Assembly (NCBI GenBank): GCA_963204965.1
Contig: CAUJKA010000200.1
Coordinates: forward strand, 1 to 64,000
DNA: 64,000 bases
DNA from: Planctomycetota bacterium
GTDB lineage: Bacteria > Planctomycetota > Planctomycetia > Pirellulales > Pirellulaceae
Direction: 5' to 3'
The notes under the pieces were generated by a model. It was not told where the DNA came from, made no database searches, and was given only the letters and a program-made list of their open reading frames with translations. The stretch's first letter is position 1. Each line of letters starts with the position of its first letter. Below are positions 26,996 through 35,363 of the stretch, in pieces. The position numbers and the translations under genes are program-made.

Positions 26996-27934
26996 CTACA
27001 TTCCGACGCGCTTGAGTACTGCGTCCAAAGTTGGTCGAAGCGCTGCCGCGCTACTGCGCAGTCCTTGCAGTTCCTTTGGCCAAAGCTCGATCTCTAGCTT
27101 CTGCTTTGCACCGCAACGGCTGACAACCGTTGGTACAGAAAGAGCAACGTCGCGGATTCCGTAACAACCGGTTTGAACGGTGCTTACTGGAAGAATGCGT
27201 CGTTGATCCAACAGGATCGATTCGATCACATCGCGAATCGCGATACCGACCGCAAATCCAGCTCCACCCTTTTTCGAAATGACTTCCGCGCCGGACTTTT
27301 TCGTGCGAGTGAAGATCTGATTAGCCAGGTTGAGATTCCAGCCCGGATACTTTTCAAGCGGTAAAGATCCAATTGTTGCACTCGACCAGATCGGTACCAT
27401 GCTATCGCCGTGCTCGCCCAGAATTAGCGCGCGAGTCTGCGTCGCGGGAACCTTGAGCTGTTCGGCAATCAAGCTGCAAAAGCGGATCGTATCCAGTTGA
27501 GTCCCCAAACCCATGACGTGGTCCTCGGGCAGTCCCAAACTCTTCGCAGCAACGTAAGTGAGAATGTCCACTGGATTGCTCACCACCAAGACTTTGGCAG
27601 ATTGCTTGAGTCCAGCCGCTTTGACATTGCGCAGGATCTCAACGAAAAGATCGGTGTTGCGATTGATCAAATCTAATCGCGATTCGTCCGGCTTGCGACG
27701 TAAACCAGCCGTGATGCAGATAACATCGCTGCTAGGGATGTGTTCGTAGGAGCCAGAGGTGATGACTTGATCAGCAACGCTTGGCGATCCGTGCATAATG
27801 TCCAAAGCGTGGCCTGCGGCAAGATCTGCATTGACGTCCACCAAGGCAATCTCTTGAGCAATGCCACCGCATTGAAGAGCGAATCCGGCACAACTGCCGA
27901 CCAATCCGCCGCCGCCGATAATACTGACTTTCAT
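26996..27934 (-). CDS. BMC-associated lactate/malate dehydrogenase
   Basis: A 312-residue NAD-dependent 2-hydroxyacid dehydrogenase of the LDH/MDH family. Rossmann loop IIGGGGLVGS, active-site LGEHGDSMVPIW with the catalytic His, and SNPVDILTYVA. In the substrate loop the residue before KP is arginine (LRRKPDESR), which in this family marks malate-type specificity, where lactate dehydrogenases have glutamine. As the last gene of the BMC operon it probably recycles NADH made by the aldehyde dehydrogenase. I recall this gene in the described Planctomyces limnophilus locus. It has no clear encapsulation helix, so it may be cytosolic. Confidence 0.92.
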   Translation of the reverse strand: MKVSIIGGGGLVGSCAGFALQCGGIAQEIALVDVNADLAAGHALDIMHGSPSVADQVITSGSYEHIPSSDVICITAGLRRKPDESRLDLINRNTDLFVEILRNVKAAGLKQSAKVLVVSNPVDILTYVAAKSLGLPEDHVMGLGTQLDTIRFCSLIAEQLKVPATQTRALILGEHGDSMVPIWSSATIGSLPLEKYPGWNLNLANQIFTRTKKSGAEVISKKGGAGFAVGIAIRDVIESILLDQRRILPVSTVQTGCYGIRDVALSVPTVVSRCGAKQKLEIELWPKELQGLRSSAAALRPTLDAVLKRVGM

Positions 27935-28039
27935 GATCTATGTCGTTGAGTAATGAGGTAGATTAATAGGGTTGAGTTTTCGACGTTCGGACATCGGTTC
28001 GCCGCGAATGCACGAAAGCATTTCGCGGCGAGACACAGA

Positions 28040-28930
28040 CTATCGTTTGCCAAGTTGGCTCATCACCTGGTCGGTAATCAGCTTGACCAGGCGCTCTTCA
28101 TCAGCGGCTGACATTCCCGTGGATGCTACGGACTTAGCTGCAGCGGTAACAGCTTCGACTGCTTTGGCTGGCATGGATGGTGGAGCATCAAAGGCGCGAC
28201 GCTCAACTCCCGATGATTCCCAGCTTTCGCGGAAAATATCGTTAGCACAAATGTCGCAGTTCTTGTACTCTTCAGTCAGACGAGGATCGGTGAATCCCCA
28301 CTTGGCTTTAAGGTCCAACAACTCTTGGCTCTTCTGGTGATCCAAGTAGCTGACATGGCCCAACTGTCGAGCCAACATCAGAATACGGCAATAGGCGTCC
28401 AAAATCTCTGTCCACCAGTAAGCCTTCTCCACATCTTCGCCGAAGCTAACGGTACCGTGGTTTGCAAGAATCATCACATTACACTTGCTCACAAACGGAA
28501 TGATCGTGTCGGCAAAAGCTTGTCCGCCAGGTGTTTCGTACTTGGTAATTGGCACGTCACCGAGGAAGACTTCGACTTCTGGAAGAACGCATTGAGGAAT
28601 CGGTTCACGAGCTACGGCGAATGCGGTTGCATGCGGTGGATGGCAGTGTACGACCGACTTAATGTCGGCTCGTTGCTTGTAAATTTCCAAGTGCAGCAAC
28701 GCTTCGCTACTTCGCTTGCGACGGCCAGCAATCTGCTTGCCCGTCATATCGATCGTGCAGATATCGTCAGGCTTTAGAAAGCCCTTGGAGTGCATTGTTG
28801 GTGTGCACAGCACTTCGTTGTCGCTGATTCGGACGGTGATGTTTCCATCATTGGCCGCAGCAAATCCCTTGTTGTAGATTCGTTGTCCGATATCGCAGAT
28901 GTCTTGCTTGATCTTGTGAACGTTCAGCAT
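28040..28930 (-). CDS. Class II aldolase with C-terminal encapsulation helix
   Basis: A 296-residue class II aldolase of the fuculose/rhamnulose-phosphate type, which cleaves the sugar phosphate to lactaldehyde and dihydroxyacetone phosphate. Motifs: AANDGNITVR, SSEALLHLEIY with the catalytic Glu, HCHPPHATAF and ANHGTVSFGE with the zinc-binding histidines. After about residue 245 a Pro/Ala-rich linker leads to a final amphipathic helix (DEERLVKLITDQVMSQLGKR), the typical form of a peptide that targets cargo to a BMC shell. It would supply the aldehyde inside the compartment. An 82-bp gap separates it from the upstream pentamer gene. Confidence 0.94.
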   Translation of the reverse strand: MLNVHKIKQDICDIGQRIYNKGFAAANDGNITVRISDNEVLCTPTMHSKGFLKPDDICTIDMTGKQIAGRRKRSSEALLHLEIYKQRADIKSVVHCHPPHATAFAVAREPIPQCVLPEVEVFLGDVPITKYETPGGQAFADTIIPFVSKCNVMILANHGTVSFGEDVEKAYWWTEILDAYCRILMLARQLGHVSYLDHQKSQELLDLKAKWGFTDPRLTEEYKNCDICANDIFRESWESSGVERRAFDAPPSMPAKAVEAVTAAAKSVASTGMSAADEERLVKLITDQVMSQLGKR

Positions 28931-29012
28931 AGTTATTGAACTCTCTTGTCCAGGAAAACTTGTCCGGGAAAACGTAATTGTCCCGTGGTTGAATTAGTAG
29001 GTTGTGGTTGAG

Positions 29013-29324
29013 TTAACTGAGGTTGAGCTTTTTGAGTGCTCGTGGATCGATATGAACTTCGTCGAGGATTGCTGAACAATACGCGTCGACGGCTTTGAGG
29101 TCTGGCTTGAAGGGCTGAGCGGCTTCGGCTCCGTCGCTAACAGCGATCAAGTTGCCAATCCCAGCTCCTAAGTCATCCCACACGGCAATCAAATCTGGCT
29201 CGGCCGTGGGCTTGCCTGTGAGCGTGGATTGTTCGAGCGGTTCGGTTGCCAGTAGTCGTGTGCCTTGATAGCAAGGGTGGCACCGTGCAAGTGTGACATT
29301 CCCGATCACTTTGTGGATCTTCAT
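29013..29324 (-). CDS. BMC pentamer shell protein (EutN/CcmL, BMC-P)
   Basis: A 103-residue EutN/CcmL-family vertex protein. Start at 29324 has an excellent ribosome binding site (AAGGAGGTGTCGC before ATG), and the ATG overlaps the stop of the preceding gene (ATGA), so translation is coupled. Family features: KVIGNVTLARCHPCYQG, LIAVWDDLGAGIGNLIAVSD. A C-terminal extension (AYCSAILDEVHIDPRAL) goes beyond the usual 85-90 residues. One of three pentamer paralogs in the operon; in planctomycete BMC loci three such proteins are typical. Confidence 0.93.
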   Translation of the reverse strand: MKIHKVIGNVTLARCHPCYQGTRLLATEPLEQSTLTGKPTAEPDLIAVWDDLGAGIGNLIAVSDGAEAAQPFKPDLKAVDAYCSAILDEVHIDPRALKKLNLS

Positions 29325-30067
29325 GCGACACCTCCTTGAACTGATATTTGTGACCAAGCTTGAACCAATCGGGCTACTTGAAAGCTGGACCAGTGTTTTT
29401 CATCCACGACAATCACGTGTGGATCAGCCTCGCGAACGGCGCGTTGTAGGTCAGCCGCTTGTGAAAGCGTGATGGAACGTAGTCGGGGAGCTTGACTGGC
29501 CAGCGACACCGCGGCAGCGAAGGGCAGGGCGGAGCACCAAAGAGTCTTGGTATTGCCAATGGTCAAGCTTGAAGCCAGCTTGTTGGTGTCTGCTTGGTCG
29601 ACTATCGATTGCACGGCGATAAGCTTGTTGACTCCGCGAACGACTTTCAGCTTGGCATCGCTGGCGATCACGTTTATGGTAACGGCGGACTTGCTCGAAC
29701 TGTTGGACGTTGGATTCGTAAACGTTGGATTCGAGTTCGACTTTGACGCGATTGTTGTTCCGCGAACGAGCTTGATCTTTCGTTGTCGCAGCTCGTCTTG
29801 AACAGCAGGCGTCACAACGGATCGCTTGGAGACATGCAGCGTCGTCACACCACTCAGTCGATCGCCCAATGACTGCAAAGTAATTAAGCTATCTTCAATG
29901 ACCAGTGTTCCAGGTGAAGTAGGAGATGCTGGAATCGTTGTGTTAGCAGTCGTCGCAATCGCGTTAGGCGTAGCTGTTGTAGCCTCGCCCGACGTCAATA
30001 GACCATCACGCAAACGGTCGATGACCATGCGTACGATGGATTCAATTTCTTGACTGGGTAAGGACAT
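29321..30067 (-). CDS. BMC-associated protein of unknown function
   Basis: A 248-residue protein with no catalytic signature I recognise. Residues 5-22 form an amphipathic helix (EIESIVRMVIDRLRDG) like BMC encapsulation peptides, followed by a Thr/Ala/Pro-rich linker. A folded segment follows (LQSLGDRLSGVTTLHVSKRS, VVTPAVQDELRQRKIKLVRG) whose end resembles a small module seen before EutQ/EutT-type BMC proteins. Then comes a second Ser/Asn/Thr-rich linker and an alpha/beta-like C-terminal half (NKLIAVQSIVDQADTNKLAS, DPHVIVVDEKHW). It is coupled to the next pentamer gene and is probably a lumen protein. Confidence 0.85.
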   Translation of the reverse strand: MSLPSQEIESIVRMVIDRLRDGLLTSGEATTATPNAIATTANTTIPASPTSPGTLVIEDSLITLQSLGDRLSGVTTLHVSKRSVVTPAVQDELRQRKIKLVRGTTIASKSNSNPTFTNPTSNSSSKSAVTINVIASDAKLKVVRGVNKLIAVQSIVDQADTNKLASSLTIGNTKTLWCSALPFAAAVSLASQAPRLRSITLSQAADLQRAVREADPHVIVVDEKHWSSFQVARLVQAWSQISVQGGVA

Positions 30068-30105
30068 GTTGGCTTTTGGTTTAGTACAGTTGTGGTCTGT
30101 TTGAA

Positions 30106-30375
30106 CTACTGTCGTTTCTCGTCAACGATTCCCATCACGGCCCAGCGGATCGGCGAGTTCTGGACGCCAAACACTTCGCGGATGGCCGCTCCGTCGCTGG
30201 TCAAAATTACTCGATCACCCGCACCAGCTCCCAAAACATCGACAGCAAGCGTTGGCGCTCCATCGGCCGACACGCCATCGGATTGCAAAGGCTGAGTCAC
30301 CAGCAGCTTCAACGACTGAAGCGTTTTATGCTTCACCGTTGAATGAGCGTGTCCGATGACGAGTGCTTCTTGCAT
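30106..30375 (-). CDS. BMC pentamer shell protein (BMC-P)
   Basis: An 89-residue EutN/CcmL-family protein, the usual minimal length. Features: ALVIGHAHSTVKHKTLQSLK and VDVLGAGAGDRVILTSDG, with the conserved Gly-rich turn that shapes the pentamer pore. It lies 38 bp before the 248-aa gene and 86 bp after the aldehyde dehydrogenase gene, all one direction. It would cap a vertex of the shell. Confidence 0.94.
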   Translation of the reverse strand: MQEALVIGHAHSTVKHKTLQSLKLLVTQPLQSDGVSADGAPTLAVDVLGAGAGDRVILTSDGAAIREVFGVQNSPIRWAVMGIVDEKRQ

Positions 30376-30461
30376 GGTTTCTTAAGGCTTCGACTTTAGG
30401 AGATTACTGTTGTGAGCTTGCTAGTTTCTGAACGGACGTTTTTCGCGGTGTGTGATCGGCT

Positions 30462-31913
30462 TTACGATTGCGGACCACCGAGAATCCATAGGTCATCGAT
30501 CAAGCTGCAACGACGCTCGCGGGTAAAGGTCAGAGGCGTTGTAACACCTTCGCCGGTGGGACCTGCGATGGAAAACGACGGATAGCCCTCGCCGCCCAAG
30601 CCCAGGCCAGCCATGCTGGGACCGTTCTTGATGAATAGCGTTGTATCCAAAGCTCGCGCCATCTTCGTCATGTTGTTGACGTTGCGAGAGTGAATGATGC
30701 TGGTGTGGCGAAAGCCATGTTCATAGTGTTTGGCTAGTTCAATCGCTTGATTGACGTCTCGGCAACGAACAAAAGGCACAAACGGCATCATCTGCTCGAC
30801 GGACACAAACGGATGCTCGGCTTTAGTCTCGCCGAACAGCAATTCGACTTCAGCGTGAACGTTCACTCCAGCCGCCGCGGCAAGTTTAGCTGCGTCTTGT
30901 CCAAGTAGATCTTTGGTTGGTGCAAGGTGCTTGTCGTCGCCAACCTCTTGGAAAGCGGCAGCAGTCAGCCGATCAATCTGAGCCGCGTTCAATCGCACTG
31001 CGCCGGCTCGTTCCATGGCAGACATCATTGCATCGAACACGGAATCGACAACGAAGACTACCTTTTCAGCGATGCAAAGTAGGTTATTGTCATACGAAGC
31101 ACCTAGGATGATGCTTCGAGCTGCTCGATCTAAGTCAGCAGTCTCGTCGACAACCACGGGTGGATTGCCTGGACCAGCTACAATCGCTCGTTTGCCGCTG
31201 TTAAGTGCAGCTCGAGCTACCGCGGGACCACCTGTAACGCAGATCAGCGAAACGTCGCGGCTCTTGAATATCGCACTCGCCGATTCCAAGGTTGGTTCAG
31301 TAATCAAGCAGATCAGATTGTCGATGCCGATATCTTCGTAGATTGCTTGGTTGAAGCGTCGAACACCTTCGGCCGCAACCTTCCGACCGCTGGGGTGTGG
31401 ATTGACGACCAATGTATTGCCTCCAGCGATCATGCTGACGGCGTTGCCAGTGATGGTGGGCAGCGAGTGAGTTACGGGAGTGATTGCACCGATGACGCCA
31501 AATGGCGCGTGCTCAATCACGCACAAGCCACGGTCGCCGCTATAGGCCTGAGTTGTCAGGAATTCAGTTCCCGGTGCGCGTCGGCCCAAGGTCTCAAGCT
31601 TTTCGATCTTGTGCTTCAGTCGCCCGACTTTGGTCTCGTTCATCTCCATCGTGCCCAGTTCGACAGCGCTAGCGATCGAGATGCGTCGTATGTGGTCGAT
31701 AGCCTTCTTGCGATCATCCATAGGTCGAGTTCGCAACTGCTCGAAAGCGCGTCGTGCCGCTGCGGCTGCGCGATCGGCACAGGTGAACAGACCAAATCGT
31801 TCACCACCCGCGGATGAAGTGCCACTGCTGGTCGGAGCGGATTCACTGCGAGATCGAACTTCGGAGAGTACTTGCGTGATAACGCTTCGTATTAGATCTT
31901 CGTTGATTTGCAT
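30462..31913 (-). CDS. CoA-acylating aldehyde dehydrogenase, BMC core enzyme
   Basis: A 483-residue PduP/EutE-type enzyme that oxidises an aldehyde with NAD and CoA to the acyl-CoA, here probably lactaldehyde to lactyl-CoA. Residues 1-20 ([18 protein letters not shown]) form an N-terminal encapsulation helix, and a Ser/Gly linker follows. Catalytic-domain motifs: [40 protein letters not shown], and the active-site cysteine in NNLLCIAEK, about residue 280. As BMC signature enzyme it makes the volatile-aldehyde-consuming step; its acyl-CoA goes to PduL. Confidence 0.96.
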   Translation of the reverse strand: MQINEDLIRSVITQVLSEVRSRSESAPTSSGTSSAGGERFGLFTCADRAAAAARRAFEQLRTRPMDDRKKAIDHIRRISIASAVELGTMEMNETKVGRLKHKIEKLETLGRRAPGTEFLTTQAYSGDRGLCVIEHAPFGVIGAITPVTHSLPTITGNAVSMIAGGNTLVVNPHPSGRKVAAEGVRRFNQAIYEDIGIDNLICLITEPTLESASAIFKSRDVSLICVTGGPAVARAALNSGKRAIVAGPGNPPVVVDETADLDRAARSIILGASYDNNLLCIAEKVVFVVDSVFDAMMSAMERAGAVRLNAAQIDRLTAAAFQEVGDDKHLAPTKDLLGQDAAKLAAAAGVNVHAEVELLFGETKAEHPFVSVEQMMPFVPFVRCRDVNQAIELAKHYEHGFRHTSIIHSRNVNNMTKMARALDTTLFIKNGPSMAGLGLGGEGYPSFSIAGPTGEGVTTPLTFTRERRCSLIDDLWILGGPQS

Positions 31914-31981
31914 ATTGATAACTTGTGGTTTTGCTGGGAACTAGCTTTTGCTACGTCTGTACTTGTATTCGCTACGCTTGC

Positions 31982-32296
31982 TTAGTTGTCGCTACGCTTG
32001 TAGACAGCGTTTTTCTCAAGGTTGACCGAGTCGACGATTCCGATCACAACACAATCCACGGGCAGCTTTTGAGTCTCGGGAGTGAATCGTGCGCTGCTTC
32101 CTTGAACGATCAGAACGAAATCACCCACGCCCGCGCCCAACGTATCGACGGCTACAAAGGTGCGTCCGGTCGTGATCAACTCGTGACGCTCTTTGGGTTC
32201 AATCCGATATGGCTCAACGATCAATAGTTTTTGGCCGCGCATTGTTTCCACCTTTTGAGTGGAGACAACTGACCCTGTTACTTTGGCAACAAACAT
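31982..32296 (-). CDS. BMC pentamer shell protein (BMC-P)
   Basis: A 104-residue EutN/CcmL-family protein. Features: MFVAKVTGSVVSTQKVETM, LIVEPYRIEP, VAVDTLGAGVGDFVLIVQGS. The C-terminal 15 residues go slightly beyond the minimal fold. It differs clearly from the two other pentamer paralogs of the operon, so the three are old duplicates rather than recent copies. It lies between ackA and the aldehyde dehydrogenase gene. Confidence 0.95.
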   Translation of the reverse strand: MFVAKVTGSVVSTQKVETMRGQKLLIVEPYRIEPKERHELITTGRTFVAVDTLGAGVGDFVLIVQGSSARFTPETQKLPVDCVVIGIVDSVNLEKNAVYKRSDN

Positions 32297-32377
32297 TGCT
32301 TATCTGCCAGTATTTGCGAAGCTGTAGGACAGCCTCTGGTTTTAATTCTGTTGAGTACGAAACTCTCGCGCTGCGAT

Positions 32378-33586
32378 CTATGAATTAGTAATCGCTGCTA
32401 CGGTTTGTCGAGCTACGATCAGCTCTTCGTTTGTCGGGATAACCCAAATCTGACTCTTGCTGTTGGCTGCATCGATACGCTGTTCGATTGCCCGAGTCGC
32501 TGCATTCTTGGAGTCGTCAAGGGTGAATCCAATCTCGCCGAGACCCTTGCAAATTGCCGAGCGAATGGAAGCACCGTTTTCACCGATTCCACCGGTGAAG
32601 ACCAAAGCATCACAGCCGCCAAGCGAAACCAACATGCCGCCCAACTGCCGGCGAATCTCTTCCACGTAAACATCCAAAGCCAATAGTGCATCAGCGTTGC
32701 CGCTGCTTGCCGCTTGCTCAAGATCGCGGATGTCTCCACTGACTCCACCTGACATGCCCAGAAGACCTGCTTGAGTCGAAAGCGACTTGAGCATCTCTTC
32801 CAAGTTCTGTCCTGTGTGGGCCATCAGCATCGGTAGACAAAATGGGTCCAGGTCTCCAACGCGATTGTTCTGTGGCAATCCCGTTTGTGGACTCATCCCC
32901 ATCGTGGTCGCCATACTCTTGCCGCCAGCGATCGCGCATAAACTGCTTGATCCACCCAGATGACAGGAGATGACTCTCGCATCGCTTCGACCGAGCAATT
33001 CCGCACTTCGCGTGGCGATGTAACGGTGGCTAGCACCGTGGAATCCCCATTTGCGAATTGGCAAAGCGTCTGTCCATTCTTTGGGCAGAGCGTATCGCTT
33101 GCGAGCTTCAGGAATGGTGCGATGAAAATCGGTTTCAAACGCAGCCACTAGTGGAATGTCGGGAACAGTCGATGCCAATTGACGCATGGCCGCCATGTAG
33201 GGCGGATTGTGCGCTGGTGCCACCGAACTGACCTCGTCCATGGCCTCAAGCACTTGCGGAGTAATGCGAAACACACCTTGCAAACGACCACCGTGCACAG
33301 CTTTGAATCCGATCGCAGCGATTTCGTCCGCATGAGCGATGCAACCGTTTTCAGGATCAGTCAATTGACTGATGCAAGCGCGAACGGCAGCTCCGTGATG
33401 CGGAACATCCATTTCGATCTGCAACTTCTTGTCGCCGATTTGGACCGAGCATGGGCAATTCGACGAACCAATACGCTCAACTCCTCCGCGCGCCAATTGG
33501 CGCGGCGGTTGAGATTGATCGACTGGCATGTCAAACAACCGATACTTGAAACTGGTGGAACCTAAGTTTGCGACGAGGACCTTCAT
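32378..33586 (-). CDS. ackA: Acetate kinase-type acyl kinase of the BMC operon
   Basis: About 402 residues. I chose the ATG at 33586 (MKVLVANLGSTSFKYRLFD), as it matches the family N-terminus; an upstream start at 33640 adds 18 unrelated residues. The enzyme converts acyl phosphate and ADP to the acid and ATP. Motifs: KWGFHGASHRYIATRS, ISCHLGGSSSLCAIAGGKS, FTGGIGENGASIR. Sequence around the phosphate loop (LGGSSS in place of LGNGAS) is divergent from housekeeping acetate kinase, consistent with a lactyl- or propionyl-phosphate substrate, which is inference. No encapsulation helix is seen. Confidence 0.93.
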   Translation of the reverse strand: MKVLVANLGSTSFKYRLFDMPVDQSQPPRQLARGGVERIGSSNCPCSVQIGDKKLQIEMDVPHHGAAVRACISQLTDPENGCIAHADEIAAIGFKAVHGGRLQGVFRITPQVLEAMDEVSSVAPAHNPPYMAAMRQLASTVPDIPLVAAFETDFHRTIPEARKRYALPKEWTDALPIRKWGFHGASHRYIATRSAELLGRSDARVISCHLGGSSSLCAIAGGKSMATTMGMSPQTGLPQNNRVGDLDPFCLPMLMAHTGQNLEEMLKSLSTQAGLLGMSGGVSGDIRDLEQAASSGNADALLALDVYVEEIRRQLGGMLVSLGGCDALVFTGGIGENGASIRSAICKGLGEIGFTLDDSKNAATRAIEQRIDAANSKSQIWVIPTNEELIVARQTVAAITNS

Positions 33587-33677
33587 CCCTGCACCCGCCT
33601 CTGGAAAGTGTGAAATACCTTGCTGTTGGTTGGACAGCAATCGCGCAGCCGCATCTAAGGAGTTCGAGGAGTTTAGT

Positions 33678-33717
33678 AGCTCGTTCGCTTTAAGCTCGTT
33701 CGCTTTAAGCTCGTTCG
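33678..33717. repeat. 15-bp tandem repeat, 2.7 copies
   Basis: The unit AGCTCGTTCGCTTTA is repeated at 33678, 33693 and partly at 33708, in the 173-bp gap between the second BMC-H gene and ackA. It is not coding. It could space the genes or bind a regulator; nothing supports either. Confidence 0.8.
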
Positions 33718-33759
33718 AAGGCTCACCTTCAGACGCTGGTTGAGCGATTGCAGGTGAGC

Positions 33760-34029
33760 TTAGGCAAAAAAAGCTGCAGCTAGACCTTCGGCTGGTCGTG
33801 GAATTACGTGGCTGCTAACCAATTCGCCAACTTGCGCTGCTGCGGCTGCGCCAGCTTCAACGGCTGCGCGGACACTGCCGACATCGCCGCTGACAACGGT
33901 TGTGACCAAGCCGCCGCCGATGTCAACTCGCTTAACGATTTGTACGTTAGCCGCTTTGACCATTGCGTCTGTAGCTTCGATCAGAGACAGAAGACCTTTT
34001 GTTTCAATCAATCCGATTGCGTCGTTCAT
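33760..34029 (-). CDS. BMC hexamer shell protein (BMC-H)
   Basis: An 89-residue shell protein with a single BMC domain: [40 protein letters not shown], and the closing [12 protein letters not shown]. Hexamers of such proteins tile the shell facets. The pore loop would lie at the IGGGL segment, in place of the common KIGSG-type loop. It lies 45 bp after the other BMC-H gene; the two are divergent paralogs that probably mix in the facets. Confidence 0.96.
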   Translation of the reverse strand: MNDAIGLIETKGLLSLIEATDAMVKAANVQIVKRVDIGGGLVTTVVSGDVGSVRAAVEAGAAAAAQVGELVSSHVIPRPAEGLAAAFFA

Positions 34030-34074
34030 CTTATTTGTAAACCTTGTAAATTGTTCGCGTGAAAATCGTGGAGA

Positions 34075-34377
34075 CTACAGAGTCGCGCCGGACTTGTTGC
34101 CGACCTTGAGGACCTTGGACAGGTCTTGGTGAGGTCGCGCGATCACTTGAACGCTAACCACTTCACCGACTCGACCAGCCGCTGCGGCCCCCGCATCGGT
34201 AGCTGCTTTAACGGCAGCAACGTCACCACTTACGAAAGCCGAAACAAGACCGCTACCGACCTTGTCCCAACCTAGAAACTGCACATTGGCAGCCTTCATC
34301 ATGGCATCGACCGCTTCGACCAATGAGACGAATCCCTTGGTTTCGATCATGCCTAGAGCTTCAGAAATTTGCGCCAT
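34075..34377 (-). CDS. BMC hexamer shell protein (BMC-H)
   Basis: A 100-residue single-domain shell protein. I chose the ATG at 34377 ([17 protein letters not shown]), which has GAGGAG 9 bases upstream; the longer ORF to 34419 has no such site. Features: [20 protein letters not shown] with the pore loop KVGSG, and [14 protein letters not shown] short C-terminal extension ([13 protein letters not shown]) follows the domain. It is the first shell gene of the operon; the gap before it holds a REP-like repeat. Confidence 0.96.
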   Translation of the reverse strand: MAQISEALGMIETKGFVSLVEAVDAMMKAANVQFLGWDKVGSGLVSAFVSGDVAAVKAATDAGAAAAGRVGEVVSVQVIARPHQDLSKVLKVGNKSGATL

Positions 34378-34461
34378 CTTCGGTTTTCTCCTCGGGTTTG
34401 GCATTGGGAAATCAGCCATTGCTGGCTGGGTTAAAGTTCAATGAATCAATCGTTTTGTTTT

Positions 34462-34573
34462 GTAGTGGGATTCGCCAGAATTCCCTTGCCAGACTTCCCT
34501 GTCAGAATTCCTGTGATTAGGAATTCTGGTGAATCCCACTACGTCATGCAGGAATTCTGGCGAATCCCACTAC
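34462..34573. repeat. REP-like inverted repeat inside the BMC operon
   Basis: One copy of the REP-like unit (34462-34483, core GTGGGATTCGCCAGAATTC) and two inverted copies (34521-34542 and 34552-34573). In the operon transcript these could fold into a stem of about 22 bp. It lies between pduL and the first BMC-H gene. The same unit occurs at 17658-17709. Confidence 0.9.
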
Positions 34574-34586
34574 AGCATTTAGGGCC

Positions 34587-35297
34587 TTAGTGCCCCTTGC
34601 ACTTGCAATCGCCTTGCTTCTTGATGGTCACTTCGGTGGCCGCATCGAGAAGGCACGCGTTTCCTTCATCAGTATCAATGTGGACTTCCAACTTGGCTTT
34701 TGCATCGGCTCGAACCAAAAGGTCATCAAACGAGATGCTGCACATTGGGCTCACGACTTTCAAAGTCATCAGGTCGCCATTTTGCACGCCGTAATAAGCC
34801 GCTTCGTCGAAGTTCATGTGAACGTGTCGAGCGGCTCGGATGACACCTTGCTTCAATTCAACAGCGCCTGCAGGACCGACCAATACGCAGCCTGGGGTAC
34901 CATTGATGTCGCCGGAATGACGTACTGGAGCGTCGATACCAAGAGAGATCGCATCGGTTAGAGCCAGTTCAACTTGACTGTGAGGTCGAGTCGGCCCGAG
35001 CACGCGGACTTCGGGGAGCATGCGTCGTCGTGGACCAACGATCATGACAGTTTCGGCTGCTGCATAGAAACCGTCTTGATAAAGAGGTTTGCCAGCGGTC
35101 AGCTTGTGACCTTTGCCAAACAATTGCTCAACATGCTCGTCTGTCAAATGCACGTGACGAGCCGAAATGCTGACTCGTAAGTCGGGTGTCCAGGGTTGCG
35201 AAGCTTCGGAGGCACCACTTCTGCCTGATGCGCGGCGGATGATTTGACGCACAAGAGCTTCAACTTGGGAACGATCGAAAGATGATGTCGTAGTCAC
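34587..35297 (-). CDS. pduL: PduL-type phosphotransacylase
   Basis: A 236-residue enzyme that moves the acyl group from CoA to phosphate, recycling CoA inside the compartment. The N-terminus ([18 protein letters not shown]) is an encapsulation helix; a short linker leads to the PduL domain with two His-rich zinc sites, SISARHVHL at about residues 44-51 and AARHVHM near 155. The C-terminus is Lys/Cys-rich ([11 protein letters not shown]). The start is a GTG at 35297 without a clear ribosome binding site. It lies 66 bp downstream of the DeoR gene. Confidence 0.96.
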   Translation of the reverse strand: MTTTSSFDRSQVEALVRQIIRRASGRSGASEASQPWTPDLRVSISARHVHLTDEHVEQLFGKGHKLTAGKPLYQDGFYAAAETVMIVGPRRRMLPEVRVLGPTRPHSQVELALTDAISLGIDAPVRHSGDINGTPGCVLVGPAGAVELKQGVIRAARHVHMNFDEAAYYGVQNGDLMTLKVVSPMCSISFDDLLVRADAKAKLEVHIDTDEGNACLLDAATEVTIKKQGDCKCKGH

Positions 35298-35363
35298 GTT
35301 GATCGCCGTATGGAAACAAAGGTTTTTTTAATTGGTTTTTATAGGGACACAGTTCGCAAGGCT

